Assembly: GCF_918741285.1 (NCBI RefSeq) | Contig: NZ_CAKKNC010000003.1 | Location: 1-64,000, forward strand | Length of the DNA: 64,000 nucleotides | Direction of reading: 5' to 3' | Origin: Sphingobium sp. CECT 9361 | GTDB lineage: Bacteria > Pseudomonadota > Alphaproteobacteria > Sphingomonadales > Sphingomonadaceae | In this document: one piece after another, positions 37,126 to 47,161 of the stretch | How positions within the stretch are numbered: the first letter of the stretch is position 1 | How the letters are laid out: every line of letters begins with the position of its first letter | Program-made: the position numbers and the translations under genes | The notes under the pieces: model-generated | Told to the model about the DNA's origin: nothing | What the model saw: the letters and a program-made list of their open reading frames with translations, nothing else | Databases searched by the model: none

Positions 37126-37548
37126 TCACCCCCGCAGCGCATCAATCGCACCCTGCAGAATGTAACTCGCCGCCAGCTTGTCCACCAGCACGTCGCGCCG
37201 CGCGCGGCTGGCGTCCGCGTCGATCAGCGTGCGGGTCACCGCCTGCGTCGACCAGCGTTCGTCCCACAGCAGGATCGGCACGCCCATATCCCCCATATTC
37301 TGCGCGAAGGATTTCGACGACTGGCTGCGCGGTGATGCGCTGCCATCCAGATTGAGAGGCAGGCCGATGACGATGCCCTTCACGAACTGCTGCGCCATGA
37401 ACGTCGCAATGGTCGCCTTGTCCTTGGAAAATTTGCCGCGCGTGATGGTGTGCGCGGGGCTGGCGATCACCCATTGGGAATCGCACAGCGCCAGCCCCAC
37501 TGTCTTGGTGCCGACGTCCATGCCGATCAGCCGCCCACCATCGGGCAA
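37126..37548 (-). CDS. ruvX: Holliday junction resolvase-like protein (RuvX/YqgF)
   Basis: 140 residues from the TTG at 37548. The RNase H-like fold shows [15 protein letters not shown], the acidic [17 protein letters not shown] region and DERWSTQA with a C-terminal DALVDKLAA-type helix. Family members act in anti-termination or 16S rRNA end processing. The frame continues upstream as [11 protein letters not shown], which resembles the start of relatives that begin with Met; in this sequence the matching codon is CTG at 37584, which overlaps the stop of the DUF3089 gene (CTGA). So the real product may have 12 extra residues. Confidence 0.88.
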   Translation of the reverse strand: MPDGGRLIGMDVGTKTVGLALCDSQWVIASPAHTITRGKFSKDKATIATFMAQQFVKGIVIGLPLNLDGSASPRSQSSKSFAQNMGDMGVPILLWDERWSTQAVTRTLIDADASRARRDVLVDKLAASYILQGAIDALRG

Positions 37549-37580
37549 GGCATCCCGAAAGGCATTGCGGTCTGCGGTTA

Positions 37581-38714
37581 TCAGGGCTTTTTCAGAAATG
37601 TCGTCAGCCTTTCGCGCGCGTCGGCCCGGATATTTGCCCAGAACAGCGCATAGTCATACACATGATAATTGTTGCCGGGGAGGGCATAGGGGCCAAGGTC
37701 CGGCGCATCGCCGATCAGCAGGAAACCGTCCTTGCCGCATCGCGCCGGGATTGCACCCGGCACCAGTGTCGGGCTGTCTTCCTTATCCCGCCCGTCCAAC
37801 GTACCGAGATTGCGGCTGGCAGGTGCGGTGGCGTCGGCGGTGCCGGTGAGCGGATTGGTGCATAGCATCTTCGTTCCCGGGCGCGGCTTGCCCGTGAAGC
37901 CTGTGCCGCCGTCAAACACCTTCTGAACGGCGGACGGATCTGCCGGTTCGGCAAAGCTCTGCCAGCTTAGCACGCAGTTGGCCTGTCCCTTCATCGTGCA
38001 GGCGGGAAGGCCCAGGGCCGGGATGTCTGCTTCCATCGAAACCGGCCAGCCGACGACATAGGCCGCCACGATCCGCGCCGCGATGGGCGTCCCCGCCACC
38101 TTGTCATGCAGCAATCGCAACAGGTGGAGCGACCCTTGGCTATGTCCGGCCAGAATGATCGGCCCGGACGGATTGGCGGCGAGAAACGCCTCGAACGCCT
38201 GCGCCACATCGCGATAGGCGGCGTCGATGGCCTTCTGCCCATCGGCATTGTCGGTCAGGAATGCACCATAATGCGCCTGCCGGTATCGCGGTGCCCAGAT
38301 CGCGCCGACGCCGTTGAAAGCGCTCGCCTGACTGCGCACGAACCGCGCAGCCATGTCCTGCGACTCGCGGTCGCTGAGTGGCGCGTTCCATTGCGCTTGG
38401 GTTGCCAGCGCCAGATAGCTTGTGGGGTGGATGAAGAAGACTGCTGCCCGTGCGGGTTCCGCCGCCTCCTTATAGCCCGCGGGTCGCCAGAGCGTCGGAT
38501 TGTTCTTCACGATGTCCGGTCGTGCAATCCAGCGGTCAGCCTTCGCATAAGCATCCGCCGGGGCGGGCGGAGGCGCGCTGAACGCCCCCTTGGGCACCAT
38601 CGTCGCGTCAATGAGCTGCTGCCCGAAAATGCGATAGGCAAAGGCGGACGCAATCGCCAACACGATCAGCGCTGCAATGACATAGAGAAACTTTCGGGCC
38701 AACGGGCGCTCCAC
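37581..38714 (-). CDS. DUF3089 family alpha/beta hydrolase, membrane-anchored
   Basis: 377 residues. An N-terminal hydrophobic helix ([19 protein letters not shown]) anchors a periplasmic hydrolase with nucleophile elbow GHSQGS and [10 protein letters not shown]. The family is related to alpha/beta hydrolases of unknown substrate. The start is GTG at 38714. The divergent gatC gene begins 89 bases away. Confidence 0.85.
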   Translation of the reverse strand: MERPLARKFLYVIAALIVLAIASAFAYRIFGQQLIDATMVPKGAFSAPPPAPADAYAKADRWIARPDIVKNNPTLWRPAGYKEAAEPARAAVFFIHPTSYLALATQAQWNAPLSDRESQDMAARFVRSQASAFNGVGAIWAPRYRQAHYGAFLTDNADGQKAIDAAYRDVAQAFEAFLAANPSGPIILAGHSQGSLHLLRLLHDKVAGTPIAARIVAAYVVGWPVSMEADIPALGLPACTMKGQANCVLSWQSFAEPADPSAVQKVFDGGTGFTGKPRPGTKMLCTNPLTGTADATAPASRNLGTLDGRDKEDSPTLVPGAIPARCGKDGFLLIGDAPDLGPYALPGNNYHVYDYALFWANIRADARERLTTFLKKP

Positions 38715-38803
38715 ATGCGTTTGTTACCACCGCGCCTATCCTGTTGCGCCCAATCGGGCAATCGCGCTTGATGGAGCGGGCGCGCAATGCTAGCGCCGCG
38801 CGC

Positions 38804-39091
38804 ATGTCCATAGACCTGCAAACCGTCAAAAAGATCGCCAGCCTCGCGCGCATTTCCGTCACCGACGGCGAAGCGCAGGCGCTGGTGCCTGAACTCAACA
38901 ACATCCTTGGCTGGGTGGAGCAACTGGGCGAAGTCGACGTCGCCGGCGTAGAGCCGATGACCGCCGTCATCCCCAACACGCTGCGCCTGCGCGACGACGT
39001 CGTCACCGACGGCAATGTGCGCGAAAAGGTGCTGGCCAATGCGCCGCAAGCCGAACAGGGCTTCTTCGCGGTGCCTAAGGTGATCGAATAA
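38804..39091 (+). CDS. gatC: Aspartyl/glutamyl-tRNA(Asn/Gln) amidotransferase subunit C
   Basis: 95 residues of the GatC helical clamp ([40 protein letters not shown]). First of three genes for the amidotransferase that corrects mischarged Glu-tRNA(Gln) and Asp-tRNA(Asn). The stop overlaps the gatA start (TAATG). Confidence 0.95.
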   Translation: MSIDLQTVKKIASLARISVTDGEAQALVPELNNILGWVEQLGEVDVAGVEPMTAVIPNTLRLRDDVVTDGNVREKVLANAPQAEQGFFAVPKVIE

Positions 39092-40572
39092 TGAGCAATG
39101 TAACCGATCTGACCGTCGCTGAAATCCGCGACGGTTTCCGCGCAGGCAATTTCACCGCGCGCGAAGTGGCCGAAGGCTTCAACGCCAATGTCGCCGCGGC
39201 CAAGGCGCTGAACGCCTTCATCGTCGAAACGCCCGACCATGCGCTTGCCGCGGCGGACGCAGCCGATGCGGCGCGCGCTTCTGGCGATCTCAAGCCGCTT
39301 TCGGGCGTGCCCATCGGGATGAAGGATCTGTTCTGCACCAATGGCGTGCAGACCACGGCGGCCAGCCACATCCTCGAAGGCTTCATTCCGACCTACGAAT
39401 CCACCGTATCGGGCAAGCTGTGGGATGCCGGCGCGGGGATGCTGGGCAAGCTGAACCTCGATCAGTTCGCCATGGGCTCCTCCAACGAAACCAGCTTCTT
39501 CGGCAACGTCATTTCCCCATGGAAGCGCAACGATGGCGGCAATGCCTCGCTTGCGCCGGGTGGTTCGTCAGGCGGCAGCGCGTCGGCGATCTCGGCACGG
39601 CTTTGCCCCGCTGCGACCGGCACCGATACCGGCGGCTCTATTCGTCAGCCTGCCGCCTTCGTCGGCATCAGCGGCATCAAGCCCACCTATGGCCGATGCT
39701 CGCGCTGGGGCGTGGTGGCGTTCGCGTCGTCGCTCGATCAGGCGGGACCGATGGCGCGCACCGTGCGCGACAATGCCATCCTGCTTGAAGCGATGACAGG
39801 TTTCGATCCCAAGGATTCGACCTCCCTCGATCTGCCTGTCCCCGCTTGGGAGGCAGGATTGTCGAGCAATCTCAAGGGCAAGCGCATCGGTATTCCCAAG
39901 GAATATCGGGTCGACGGCATGCCCGCCGAAATCGACGCGCTCTGGGAAAAGGGCATCGCCTTCCTGAAGGATGCGGGCGCAGAGATCATGGAGGTCTCAC
40001 TCCCGCACACCAAATATGCGTTGCCGACCTATTACATCATCGCCCCGGCAGAGGCGTCGTCCAATTTGGCGCGCTATGATGGCGTGCGCTTCGGCCTGCG
40101 CGATCTGCCCGATGGCGCGAACTTGCAGGATATGTACGCCGCCACCCGCGCCGCCGGTTTCGGGCCAGAGGTGAAGCGCCGCATCATGATCGGCACCTAT
40201 GTGCTGAGCGCCGGTTTCTACGACGCCTATTATACGCAGGCGCAGAAGGTCCGCACGTTGATCTCCCGCGATTTCGACCGCGCCTGGGAAAGCTGCGATT
40301 TGCTGCTCACACCCACGGCACCGTCCGCCGCCTTCGCGCTGGGCGAGAAGCAGGCCGATCCGCTGGCGATGTACCTGAACGACGTCTTCACCGTGCCTGC
40401 TTCGCTCGCCGGTCTGCCCGCGATGTCGGTCCCCGGCGGTCTCGACGCGCAGGGGCTTCCGCTGGGTCTGCAGATCATCGGCAAAGCGCTCGACGAACAA
40501 AGCGTCCTCAACGCCGCGCTGGCTATCGAAGAGCGCGCAGGCTTCACGGCACGCCCGGACAAATGGTGGTAA
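39091..40572 (+). CDS. gatA: Aspartyl/glutamyl-tRNA(Asn/Gln) amidotransferase subunit A
   Basis: 493 residues of the amidase signature family: catalytic Lys in [13 protein letters not shown], the Ser-cis-Ser-Lys core in [15 protein letters not shown] and nucleophile Ser in [15 protein letters not shown]. It releases ammonia from glutamine for GatB. It lies between gatC and gatB with near-zero spacing. Confidence 0.97.
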   Translation: MSNVTDLTVAEIRDGFRAGNFTAREVAEGFNANVAAAKALNAFIVETPDHALAAADAADAARASGDLKPLSGVPIGMKDLFCTNGVQTTAASHILEGFIPTYESTVSGKLWDAGAGMLGKLNLDQFAMGSSNETSFFGNVISPWKRNDGGNASLAPGGSSGGSASAISARLCPAATGTDTGGSIRQPAAFVGISGIKPTYGRCSRWGVVAFASSLDQAGPMARTVRDNAILLEAMTGFDPKDSTSLDLPVPAWEAGLSSNLKGKRIGIPKEYRVDGMPAEIDALWEKGIAFLKDAGAEIMEVSLPHTKYALPTYYIIAPAEASSNLARYDGVRFGLRDLPDGANLQDMYAATRAAGFGPEVKRRIMIGTYVLSAGFYDAYYTQAQKVRTLISRDFDRAWESCDLLLTPTAPSAAFALGEKQADPLAMYLNDVFTVPASLAGLPAMSVPGGLDAQGLPLGLQIIGKALDEQSVLNAALAIEERAGFTARPDKWW

Positions 40573-40573
40573 C

Positions 40574-42076
40574 ATGACTGAATCAACCTATCGTATCCAC
40601 GGCGCCACCGGCGATTGGGAAGTCGTCATCGGGCTGGAAGTCCACGCCCAGATCACCTCCAACGCAAAGCTGTTCTCCGGCGCGGCGACCGCGTTCGGCG
40701 CGGAGCCGAATACGCAGGTGTCGCTGGTCGATGCCGCGATGCCGGGGATGCTCCCCGCGCCCAACCGCGAATGCATCCGGCAGGCGGTGCGCACTGGCAT
40801 GGCGATCGAAGCGCAGATCAACAAATATTCGCGCTTCGACCGGAAGAACTACTTCTACGCCGATTTGCCGCAGGGCTATCAGATCAGCCAGCTCTATCAC
40901 CCCATTGTGGGCGAAGGGCAGATCACGGTCACGCTGGACGAGAAACACCCCAACAGCGCCACCAAGACCATCGGCGTGGAGCGCATCCATGTCGAGCAGG
41001 ACGCCGGCAAACTGATGCACGACCAGCACCCGACGCGCAGCTATGTCGATCTCAACCGGTCGGGCGTCGCGCTGATGGAAATCGTGTCGAAGCCGGACAT
41101 GCGTTCTCCTGTCGAAGCAGGGGCTTATGTCCGTAAGTTGCGATCGATTCTGCGCTATGTCGGCTCGTGCGACGGCAATATGGAAGAAGGCTCCATGCGT
41201 GCCGACGTGAACGTCAGCGTCCGCAAGCCGGGTGAGGAATTTGGGACGCGCACGGAAACGAAGAACGTCAATTCCGTCCGCTTCGTCATGGCCGTGATCG
41301 AGCATGAAGCGAACCGGCAGGTCGATGTCCTCGAAGCCGGGGGCAAGATTGTGCAGGAAACCCGCCTCTACGATCCGGACAAGAACGAAACCCGGTCCAT
41401 GCGGTCGAAGGAAGACGCGCATGATTATCGCTACTTCCCCGATCCCGACCTGTTGCCGCTGGAACTGGACGATGCGTTTCTGGCCGAATGCCGCGCGTCG
41501 CTCCCCGAACTGCCCGACGCCAAGCGCACCCGTTATGAGACCGAACTCGGTCTCTCCGCCTACAACGCCGCGACGCTGACCGCCGAAGTCGAAACCACCC
41601 GTTGGTTCGAGTCTCTGGTCAGCGAAAGCGCCCGCGCACAGGGCAAGAGCGAAAGCGACGTTGCGAGGGCCGCTGCCAACTGGCTGCTGTCCGAACTGTT
41701 CGGCGCGCTCAATCGTCTGGGCAAGGATCTGGAAACCAGCCCCGTCAGCCCCGCACAGGGCGCTGAATTGCTCGCCCTCGTCGCAGATGGCACGCTGTCG
41801 GGCACGCTGGCAAAGCAGGTCTTCGAAATCATGCTCGAAACCGGCGACGCCGCCGGCAAAATCGTCGAGGAAAAAGGCCTCAAACAGACCAGCGACACCG
41901 GCGCCATCGAAGAAGCCGCCGCCAAGGTCATCGCCGACAACGCCGACAAGGTGGAGCAGTATCGCGGCGGCAAGGAAGCCCTGTTCGGCTTCTTCGTCGG
42001 CCAGACGATGAAAGCGATGGGCGGGAAAGCCAACCCGAAGGTCGTGAATGAGATTTTGAAGAAGGCTTTGGGCTGA
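40574..42076 (+). CDS. gatB: Aspartyl/glutamyl-tRNA(Asn/Gln) amidotransferase subunit B
   Basis: 500 residues. [40 protein letters not shown] and [12 protein letters not shown] identify the GatB kinase and tRNA-binding parts, and the YqeY-like C-terminal domain ends [15 protein letters not shown]. It directs the ammonia to the activated aminoacyl-tRNA. A hairpin terminator follows. Confidence 0.97.
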   Translation: MTESTYRIHGATGDWEVVIGLEVHAQITSNAKLFSGAATAFGAEPNTQVSLVDAAMPGMLPAPNRECIRQAVRTGMAIEAQINKYSRFDRKNYFYADLPQGYQISQLYHPIVGEGQITVTLDEKHPNSATKTIGVERIHVEQDAGKLMHDQHPTRSYVDLNRSGVALMEIVSKPDMRSPVEAGAYVRKLRSILRYVGSCDGNMEEGSMRADVNVSVRKPGEEFGTRTETKNVNSVRFVMAVIEHEANRQVDVLEAGGKIVQETRLYDPDKNETRSMRSKEDAHDYRYFPDPDLLPLELDDAFLAECRASLPELPDAKRTRYETELGLSAYNAATLTAEVETTRWFESLVSESARAQGKSESDVARAAANWLLSELFGALNRLGKDLETSPVSPAQGAELLALVADGTLSGTLAKQVFEIMLETGDAAGKIVEEKGLKQTSDTGAIEEAAAKVIADNADKVEQYRGGKEALFGFFVGQTMKAMGGKANPKVVNEILKKALG

Positions 42077-42084
42077 TCTGACGA

Positions 42085-42113
42085 AAAGGGCGACCCACGT
42101 CGGGCCGCCCTTT
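42085..42113 (+). terminator. Hairpin terminator after gatB
   Basis: AAAGGGCG (42085-42092) pairs with CGCCCTTT (42106-42113) around an inner ACCCACGTCGGGC partly paired loop. T-run is short. Converges with the minus-strand gene ending at 42120, so it may serve both. Confidence 0.65.
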
Positions 42114-42119
42114 CGGATA

Positions 42120-42512
42120 TTATTGCGTTACGGGCGTTTCAGCCGCCTTGAAACGAATGGCCGTGCCCGTTGCCTTGACGCTGCCCCAGCTCATCAGCGT
42201 CACGCGCGCGTCGCCATATTGCGCCTTGATTACGGCATCCGCCCCAAGTTTCTGGCCGCGCTCCCAAAGCTCCTTGTAGACTTTGGCCTGAGAGGCTTCC
42301 TTGCTGAAGATGGTGCCTTTGCGCACCTCAGCTTTGACTTCCCCGATCACTTCATAGGGACGGTCGGTAATGTCGTTGGGAAATACCGGTACGCCGACAT
42401 CCTCGTTCACAACCACATAGGGTTTTGCAGGCGTGTCTTTGGCAGTGGCCGGACCGCTAGAAACCGTCATTGCCGCGGCAATCATGGCGGCACTTACGAA
42501 CTTATAAGTCAT
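42120..42512 (-). CDS. Secreted protein of unknown function
   Basis: 130 residues. A signal peptide (MTYKFVSAAMIAAAMTVSSG...ATAKD) precedes a small domain with RPYEVIGEVKAEVRKGTIFS and YKELWERGQKLGADAVIKAQ. The LGADAVI stretch and beta-alpha pattern loosely recall YbjQ-like heavy-metal-type proteins, but that is a weak likeness. GGAGGGGG lies ahead of the ATG. I do not assign a function. Confidence 0.6.
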   Translation of the reverse strand: MTYKFVSAAMIAAAMTVSSGPATAKDTPAKPYVVVNEDVGVPVFPNDITDRPYEVIGEVKAEVRKGTIFSKEASQAKVYKELWERGQKLGADAVIKAQYGDARVTLMSWGSVKATGTAIRFKAAETPVTQ

Positions 42513-42613
42513 CAATGGAATCCCCCTCCAAAACAGGAGCGAATTCCTATTACGCGGCTTTGCGATTGGCAACGGTATGATCTAACATTCGCCGACATGT
42601 ACATGGGGGCAGT

Positions 42614-43132
42614 ATGAAACGAGTGGGTTTAGGGTTTACGATTGCGGTCGGTGTGCTTTGTCTATCTCAGCAGAGTCTCGCGCAGAGTGATGTTAGCCCC
42701 GCTTCTCCGCCTCCCGCCGCAGCGGCCGTGAATGCTGCGCCACGCATAAAATTAATGGTGCTGCGTGAGGTCAATTCGAGCCAGGCCAAGGCGGGCGACG
42801 TCGTCAAGCTGATGGTGGATGAGCCGTTTCAAACGAAAGGCGTAACCATACCAGCCGGTTCGCCTGCGTTTGGAATCGTTCGTGAAGCCAAGGACGCAGG
42901 AGCCGGACTGAAGCGCGGTCGTCTTGAAGTCCAGTTAACCTACATTGCCGTAGGGGACAGGCAACTGCCGCTCACCGGCGAGCTTCTGGACAAGGGGGAG
43001 GGTGGCAAGGGCGACGACGCTGCGAAAGTTTTGCTTGCGCCCATCTACATCCTGTTCGCCCGTGGGAATGTGGCAAAGCTGCGCGCAGGCGAAATTGTCT
43101 ACGGGCAACTGGCGCTACAACCCAATAGCTAA
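42614..43132 (+). CDS. Secreted protein of unknown function
   Basis: 172 residues. Signal peptide MKRVGLGFTIAVGVLCLSQQ with cleavage after LAQS expected, then a Pro/Ala linker and a beta-rich domain (LREVNSSQAKAGDVVKLMVD, VTIPAGSPAFGIVREAKDAG). The GDVVKL...VTIPAGSPAFG pattern occurs in periplasmic beta-barrel-like domains of unassigned role. The stop overlaps that of the convergent minus-strand gene through the shared CTAA. Confidence 0.6.
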   Translation: MKRVGLGFTIAVGVLCLSQQSLAQSDVSPASPPPAAAAVNAAPRIKLMVLREVNSSQAKAGDVVKLMVDEPFQTKGVTIPAGSPAFGIVREAKDAGAGLKRGRLEVQLTYIAVGDRQLPLTGELLDKGEGGKGDDAAKVLLAPIYILFARGNVAKLRAGEIVYGQLALQPNS

Positions 43133-43311
43133 ACCTCGTCCGGCCCACGTCCCGGCTCATCGATATTCGGCGTCTCCGGCGCGATTTCGGGCGGTTCGCG
43201 ATAGGGGGTTTCGTCGGGCGTATCGATCTGTGGCAACTCCGGCGGCGATTGCGGTTCGATCACATCGGGCGGTGGGATTTCGGCGCGGTCGTGGTCGGGG
43301 CGGCTGGCCAT
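43129..43311 (-). CDS. Small proline-rich acidic protein (60 aa)
   Basis: 60 residues, nearly all Pro, Glu, Asp, Ile and Thr (ASRPDHDRAEIPPPDVIEPQ, then DTPDETPYREPPEIAPETPN), hence disordered. AAGGAG lies 8 bases before the ATG at 43311, which supports that it is a gene and not a chance frame. Function unknown. Its stop codon overlaps that of the convergent secreted-protein gene in CTAA. Confidence 0.6.
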   Translation of the reverse strand: MASRPDHDRAEIPPPDVIEPQSPPELPQIDTPDETPYREPPEIAPETPNIDEPGRGPDEV

Positions 43312-43437
43312 GAGATCGTCTCCTTGCTCCTTCATTAAGCACCGGAGGCGAGGAAGGTTCCGCATGTATCGGCTTATGGCCACTATCCCTTGCCCTTCGC
43401 GCAACCTTGTTCTATGGCCCGCCGACCGGCGACCGAT

Positions 43438-43522
43438 GCGGGCGTGGCGAAACTGGTAGACGCGCCAGATTTAGGTTCTGGTATCGCAAGATGTGGGGGT
43501 TCGAGTCCCTTCGCCCGCACCA
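43438..43522 (+). tRNA. tRNA-Leu (anticodon UAG)
   Basis: 85 bases with encoded CCA. GCGGGCG pairs with CGCCCGC, the anticodon stem CCAGA/TCTGG encloses TTTAGGT (anticodon TAG), a class II variable arm (TATCGCAAGATGTGG) follows and the T-arm is GGGGGTTCGAGTCCCTT. No integrase is adjacent. Confidence 0.94.
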
Positions 43523-43600
43523 GTAATGCCTGTGCTTGCTGGTTAGTCCTTAAGATGGATGTTGCCACCGATTTCAGCTTTAGAAAGCGTTGTTAGAAAA

Positions 43601-45181
43601 ATGCAGACTGTCGAGACGTTGAACGAAGGCCTCAAGCGCGCCTACACCCTGACCATCACGCCTGCTGACATCGACGCCCGCGTCGATCAGGAAGTGAAGA
43701 CCATGGCTCCGCAGGTCCGCATGCCCGGTTTCCGCCCCGGCAAGGTGCCTGCCAATCTCGTCCGCAAGATGCACGGCGAACGCCTTCAGGGCGATGCGCT
43801 GAACACCGCGATTCAGGAAGGCGTGCAGAAGATCCTGTCCGACAACAAGTTGCGTCCCGCGATGCAGCCTTCGGTCGAACTCGACGAAGGTTTCGAATTC
43901 GGCAAGGACGCGCAGATCAAGGTCGCACTCGAAGTGCTGCCCGAAGTCGCTGCGCCGAGCATCGACGGCCTCAAGCTGGAACGCCTGATCGCCGAAGTGA
44001 CCGACGAACAGGTTGACGAAGCTGCTGGCAAGATTGCATCGCAGCAGGGCGCATTCGAAGAGTTCCCCAAGACGCACAAGGCGAAGACCGGCGACACTGT
44101 CGTCGTCGATTTCGTCGGTAAGGTCGATGGCGTAGCATTCGACGGCGGCACGGGCGAAGACATGAAGGTCGAAATCGGATCGGGCAACCTGATCCCCGGT
44201 TTCGAAGACCAGTTGATCGGCGTGAAGACTGGCGACGAAAAGGTGCTGAACGTCACTTTCCCCGAAGACTACAATGCCGAAAATCTGAAGGGCAAGGCCG
44301 CGACGTTCGACATCGTCGTGAAGTCCATCCTCGATTCGTCGAAGCCCAAGCTGGACGAAGATTTCGCCAAGGGTCTGGGTCTTGAAGGTCTCGACAAGCT
44401 GAAAGAGCTGTTGAAGGGCCAGATCGAGCAGGAACATAACGGCCTGACGCGTACCCACATGAAGCGCAAGCTGCTCGATCAGCTTGCCGCCGCGCATGAT
44501 TTCGATGTTCCCCCCAGCATGGTCGAAGCCGAATTCAATCAGATCTGGGCGCAGCTTGAGCATGAAGCCGGGCATGACGAGAACCCCGAAGCTGCCTTGG
44601 CCGAAATGGAAAAGGACAAGGACGATTATCGCGCCATCGCGGTACGTCGCGTTCGCCTCGGCCTGTTGCTGTCGGAAATCGGTCAGGCCAACAATGTTCA
44701 GGTCAGCGACGCCGAAATGAACCGCCTCATCATGCAGGCTGCACAGCAGTATGGCCAGCAGGACCGTGAGCGTTTTATTCAATATGTCCGTCAGGAACCG
44801 ATGGCCGCTGCTCAGCTTCGCGCGCCGCTGTATGAAGACAAGGTCGTCGACTTCCTGTTCGAAAAGGCAGAAATTGCTGACCGCACCGTCAGCCGTGCCG
44901 ATCTGGAAGCGGCGATCGAGGAAGAAGACGGCGATCTGAAGCCGCACGTCCACGGTCCCGATTGCGGCCACGATCACGACGAAAAGCCCAAGGCAAAGAA
45001 GGCTGCGGCCAAGAAAGCCGCTGAACCTGCTGCCGAAACGGTAGAAGCCGAAGCCAAGCCCGCCAAGAAGGCACCGGCCAAGAAGGCCGCTGCTGCCGAC
45101 GCGGCCGAAGCTCCGGCAGCCGAAGAAAAGAAAGCGCCCGCCAAGAAGGCAGCGCCAAAAGCGAAGAAGGCCGACGCCTGA
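43601..45181 (+). CDS. tig: Trigger factor chaperone with extended Lys/Ala-rich tail
   Basis: 526 residues; E. coli trigger factor has 432. The ribosome-binding loop is GFRPGKVP, the PPIase domain shows GDTVVVDFVGKVDGVAFDGG and LIPGFEDQLIGVKTGDEKVL, and the helical arms follow. After about residue 445 the protein runs into a His/Asp-rich patch (HVHGPDCGHDHDEKPK) and then AAKKA-type repeats to the end, resembling a histone H1 tail. The ATG at 43601 gives MQTVETLNEGLKR as in relatives. It begins the tig ... clpP-clpX region, as in E. coli, but a glycosyltransferase gene is inserted. Confidence 0.95.
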   Translation: MQTVETLNEGLKRAYTLTITPADIDARVDQEVKTMAPQVRMPGFRPGKVPANLVRKMHGERLQGDALNTAIQEGVQKILSDNKLRPAMQPSVELDEGFEFGKDAQIKVALEVLPEVAAPSIDGLKLERLIAEVTDEQVDEAAGKIASQQGAFEEFPKTHKAKTGDTVVVDFVGKVDGVAFDGGTGEDMKVEIGSGNLIPGFEDQLIGVKTGDEKVLNVTFPEDYNAENLKGKAATFDIVVKSILDSSKPKLDEDFAKGLGLEGLDKLKELLKGQIEQEHNGLTRTHMKRKLLDQLAAAHDFDVPPSMVEAEFNQIWAQLEHEAGHDENPEAALAEMEKDKDDYRAIAVRRVRLGLLLSEIGQANNVQVSDAEMNRLIMQAAQQYGQQDRERFIQYVRQEPMAAAQLRAPLYEDKVVDFLFEKAEIADRTVSRADLEAAIEEEDGDLKPHVHGPDCGHDHDEKPKAKKAAAKKAAEPAAETVEAEAKPAKKAPAKKAAAADAAEAPAAEEKKAPAKKAAPKAKKADA

Positions 45182-45207
45182 CATCGTCGCTTTCAATTTT
45201 GAATAAA

Positions 45208-45296
45208 CCTTGCCCCGTTCGGGCTGAGCCTGTCGAAGCCTTGTTCTTTTTGGAAAAGTGCAGCCCTTCGACAAGCTCAGGGCGAACGGGGCAAGG
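45208..45296. repeat. Palindromic intergenic repeat (CCGTTCGGGCTGAGC type), copy 2
   Basis: Left arm CCTTGCCCCGTTCGGGC (continuing to about 45238) and right arm ending at 45296 are inverted copies with about 28 of 31 positions paired; the core CGTTCGGGCTGAGC is shared with the repeat at 34672. It fills the gap between tig and the GT2 gene. Confidence 0.85.
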
Positions 45297-45305
45297 AATG
45301 TCACT

Positions 45306-46253
45306 ATGAGCGAATCTCAGCCCCGCATCGCCGTTCTCCTGCCTTGTTACAATGAGGCAGAGGCGATCGCACAGACCGTGCGGGACTTTGCGCAGGCGCT
45401 GCCCGGCGCCGACATCTACGTTTTCGACAACAACAGCACCGACGACAGCCGCGCCATCGCTGCGTCGGCTGGTGCCATCGTCCGTTCCGTCCGCCAGCAG
45501 GGGAAGGGGCATGTCGTCCGCCGCATGTTCGCGGATGTGGACGCCGACATCTACGTCATGGCCGATGGCGATGCGACCTATGAAGCCGCCGCCGCGCCTC
45601 GCATGGTCGCCGCGATGCTCACCAACAATTTCGACATGGTCGTCGGCGCGCGCAAGTCCGAAGTCGAGGCTGCCTACCGCCGGGGTCATCGCCTCGGCAA
45701 CGCGGTCCTCACCGGCCTGCTACGTCGCCTCTTCGGCCGCAGCTTCACCGATATTCTCTCGGGCTACCGCATTTTCTCCCGCCGTTTCGTCAAGAGCTTT
45801 CCCGTCCTTTCGGCGGGGTTTGAGATCGAAACGGAAATGAGCGTCCACGCGCTCGAACTCGCGATGCCTGTGGCCGAAGAATTGACGGCCTATGCCGCGC
45901 GCCCCGAAGGATCGGTCAGCAAGCTGTCCACATATCGCGACGGCTGGCGTATCCTGCGTACCATCGCCCAGCTCTATCGGATCGAGCGGCCGGTCGTGTT
46001 TTTCGGGGCTATCGGGGCGCTGTTCGCGCTCGCGGGCCTCATCCTCGCGGTACCGCTGTTCATCACCTATCTCGAAACCGGCCTCGTCCCGCGCTTCCCC
46101 ACCGCCATCCTCATCACCGGGCTGATGATCATCGCGGTGCTGAACGGCATGTGCGGCCTCATCCTCGATACGGTGGTGCGCGGTCGCCGTGAAGTGCGCC
46201 GTCTCGCCTATCTCACATTTCGCGCCCCCAGCGATTTTGCGCGCGACCGTTAA
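45306..46253 (+). CDS. Family 2 glycosyltransferase with C-terminal membrane helices
   Basis: 315 residues. The GT-A domain starts [20 protein letters not shown], with [13 protein letters not shown] and the D-x-D-like [12 protein letters not shown], then [14 protein letters not shown]. Two hydrophobic helices close the protein ([20 protein letters not shown] and [20 protein letters not shown]). This layout fits polyprenyl-phosphate sugar or undecaprenyl-phosphate mannose-type synthases. It sits between tig and clpP, which usually adjoin. The ATG at 45306 is just after the palindromic repeat. Confidence 0.88.
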   Translation: MSESQPRIAVLLPCYNEAEAIAQTVRDFAQALPGADIYVFDNNSTDDSRAIAASAGAIVRSVRQQGKGHVVRRMFADVDADIYVMADGDATYEAAAAPRMVAAMLTNNFDMVVGARKSEVEAAYRRGHRLGNAVLTGLLRRLFGRSFTDILSGYRIFSRRFVKSFPVLSAGFEIETEMSVHALELAMPVAEELTAYAARPEGSVSKLSTYRDGWRILRTIAQLYRIERPVVFFGAIGALFALAGLILAVPLFITYLETGLVPRFPTAILITGLMIIAVLNGMCGLILDTVVRGRREVRRLAYLTFRAPSDFARDR

Positions 46254-46282
46254 TCGTCCGTCCGGACTTAACCGTTAAGCCC

Positions 46283-46312
46283 CTTGAACCTGTCCTGCTT
46301 TGCCCCGATGTA
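46283..46312 (+). promoter_or_regulatory. Candidate RpoH (sigma-32) promoter of clpP
   Basis: CTTGAA at 46283-46288 and CCCCGATGTA at 46303-46312 are separated by 14 bases, matching the sigma-32 layout CTTGAAA-N11-16-CCCCATNT apart from one extra base in the second box. The clpP ATG is at 46346. The rpoH gene is also in this window. Confidence 0.5.
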
Positions 46313-46345
46313 GGGCAGGGCAAAAGCACTCACCGAAAGAGCACA

Positions 46346-46990
46346 ATGAGAGACATGATTTCCGGGCATCTGAACGACACCCTCGCAGCAATGGTCCCCA
46401 TCGTCATCGAACAGTCGAGCCGCGGCGAACGCAGCTTCGACATTTTCTCGCGCCTGCTGCGTGAGCGCATCATTTTCGTGACCGGTCAGGTCGAGGACCA
46501 GATGGCATCGGTGATCGTGGCGCAGTTGCTGTTCCTCGAATCGGAGAATCCGAAGAAGGACATCTATATGTACATCAACTCGCCGGGCGGTGTCGTCACG
46601 GCGGGCATGGCGATCCACGATACGATGCAGTATATCCGGCCCAAGGTCGGCACCGTGTGCATCGGTCAGGCCGCTTCGATGGGCAGCTTCCTGCTTGCCG
46701 CCGGTGAGCCGGGGATGCGAGTCGCATTGAGCCAGGCGCGCATCATGGTGCATCAGCCATCAGGCGGCGCGCAGGGCATGGCGTCGGACATCGAAATTCA
46801 GGCCAAAGAAATTTTGCGCATCCGTGCGCGTCTCAACGGTCTTTACGCCCAGTATACGGGCAAGCCGATCGAGGAGATCGAGAAGGCTATGGACCGCGAT
46901 ACCTTCATGGAAGCGGACGAAGCCAAGGCTTTCGGACTGGTGGATGAAGTGTACGGCAAGCGTCCCGCAGCGGCCGCATTGCCGGAATAA
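46346..46990 (+). CDS. clpP: ATP-dependent Clp protease proteolytic subunit
   Basis: 214 residues. Catalytic Ser111 lies in GQAASMGSF, His in [15 protein letters not shown] and Asp in [35 protein letters not shown] is another signature. It forms the tetradecameric chamber for ClpX, encoded next. In alphaproteobacteria ClpXP also degrades the cell-cycle regulator CtrA. Confidence 0.97.
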   Translation: MRDMISGHLNDTLAAMVPIVIEQSSRGERSFDIFSRLLRERIIFVTGQVEDQMASVIVAQLLFLESENPKKDIYMYINSPGGVVTAGMAIHDTMQYIRPKVGTVCIGQAASMGSFLLAAGEPGMRVALSQARIMVHQPSGGAQGMASDIEIQAKEILRIRARLNGLYAQYTGKPIEEIEKAMDRDTFMEADEAKAFGLVDEVYGKRPAAAALPE

Positions 46991-47161
46991 TGCGATGAAA
47001 TCCTTGGCGACGTCCGCGACGCTAAGGGAGTATTTACGTGGCTGTCACATAAACGTCTCTTGTGAAACGCGCGTAACGCGGTCTAGACTGGACCGTGGAC
47101 ATGAAAAGTCCGGCGATGCGGGGTGGGTCCGCCGCCCCCCGCCGGGCCAGGAAAGACCGTA

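Noticed and set aside
43580..45304. A 574-codon open frame antisense to trigger factor
   Set aside because: Same cause; the sense frame carries the full trigger factor domains.
46268..46280. TTAACCGTTAA before clpP as a CtrA site
   Set aside because: The two TTAA words are only three bases apart, not seven; spacing is a strict feature of CtrA sites.
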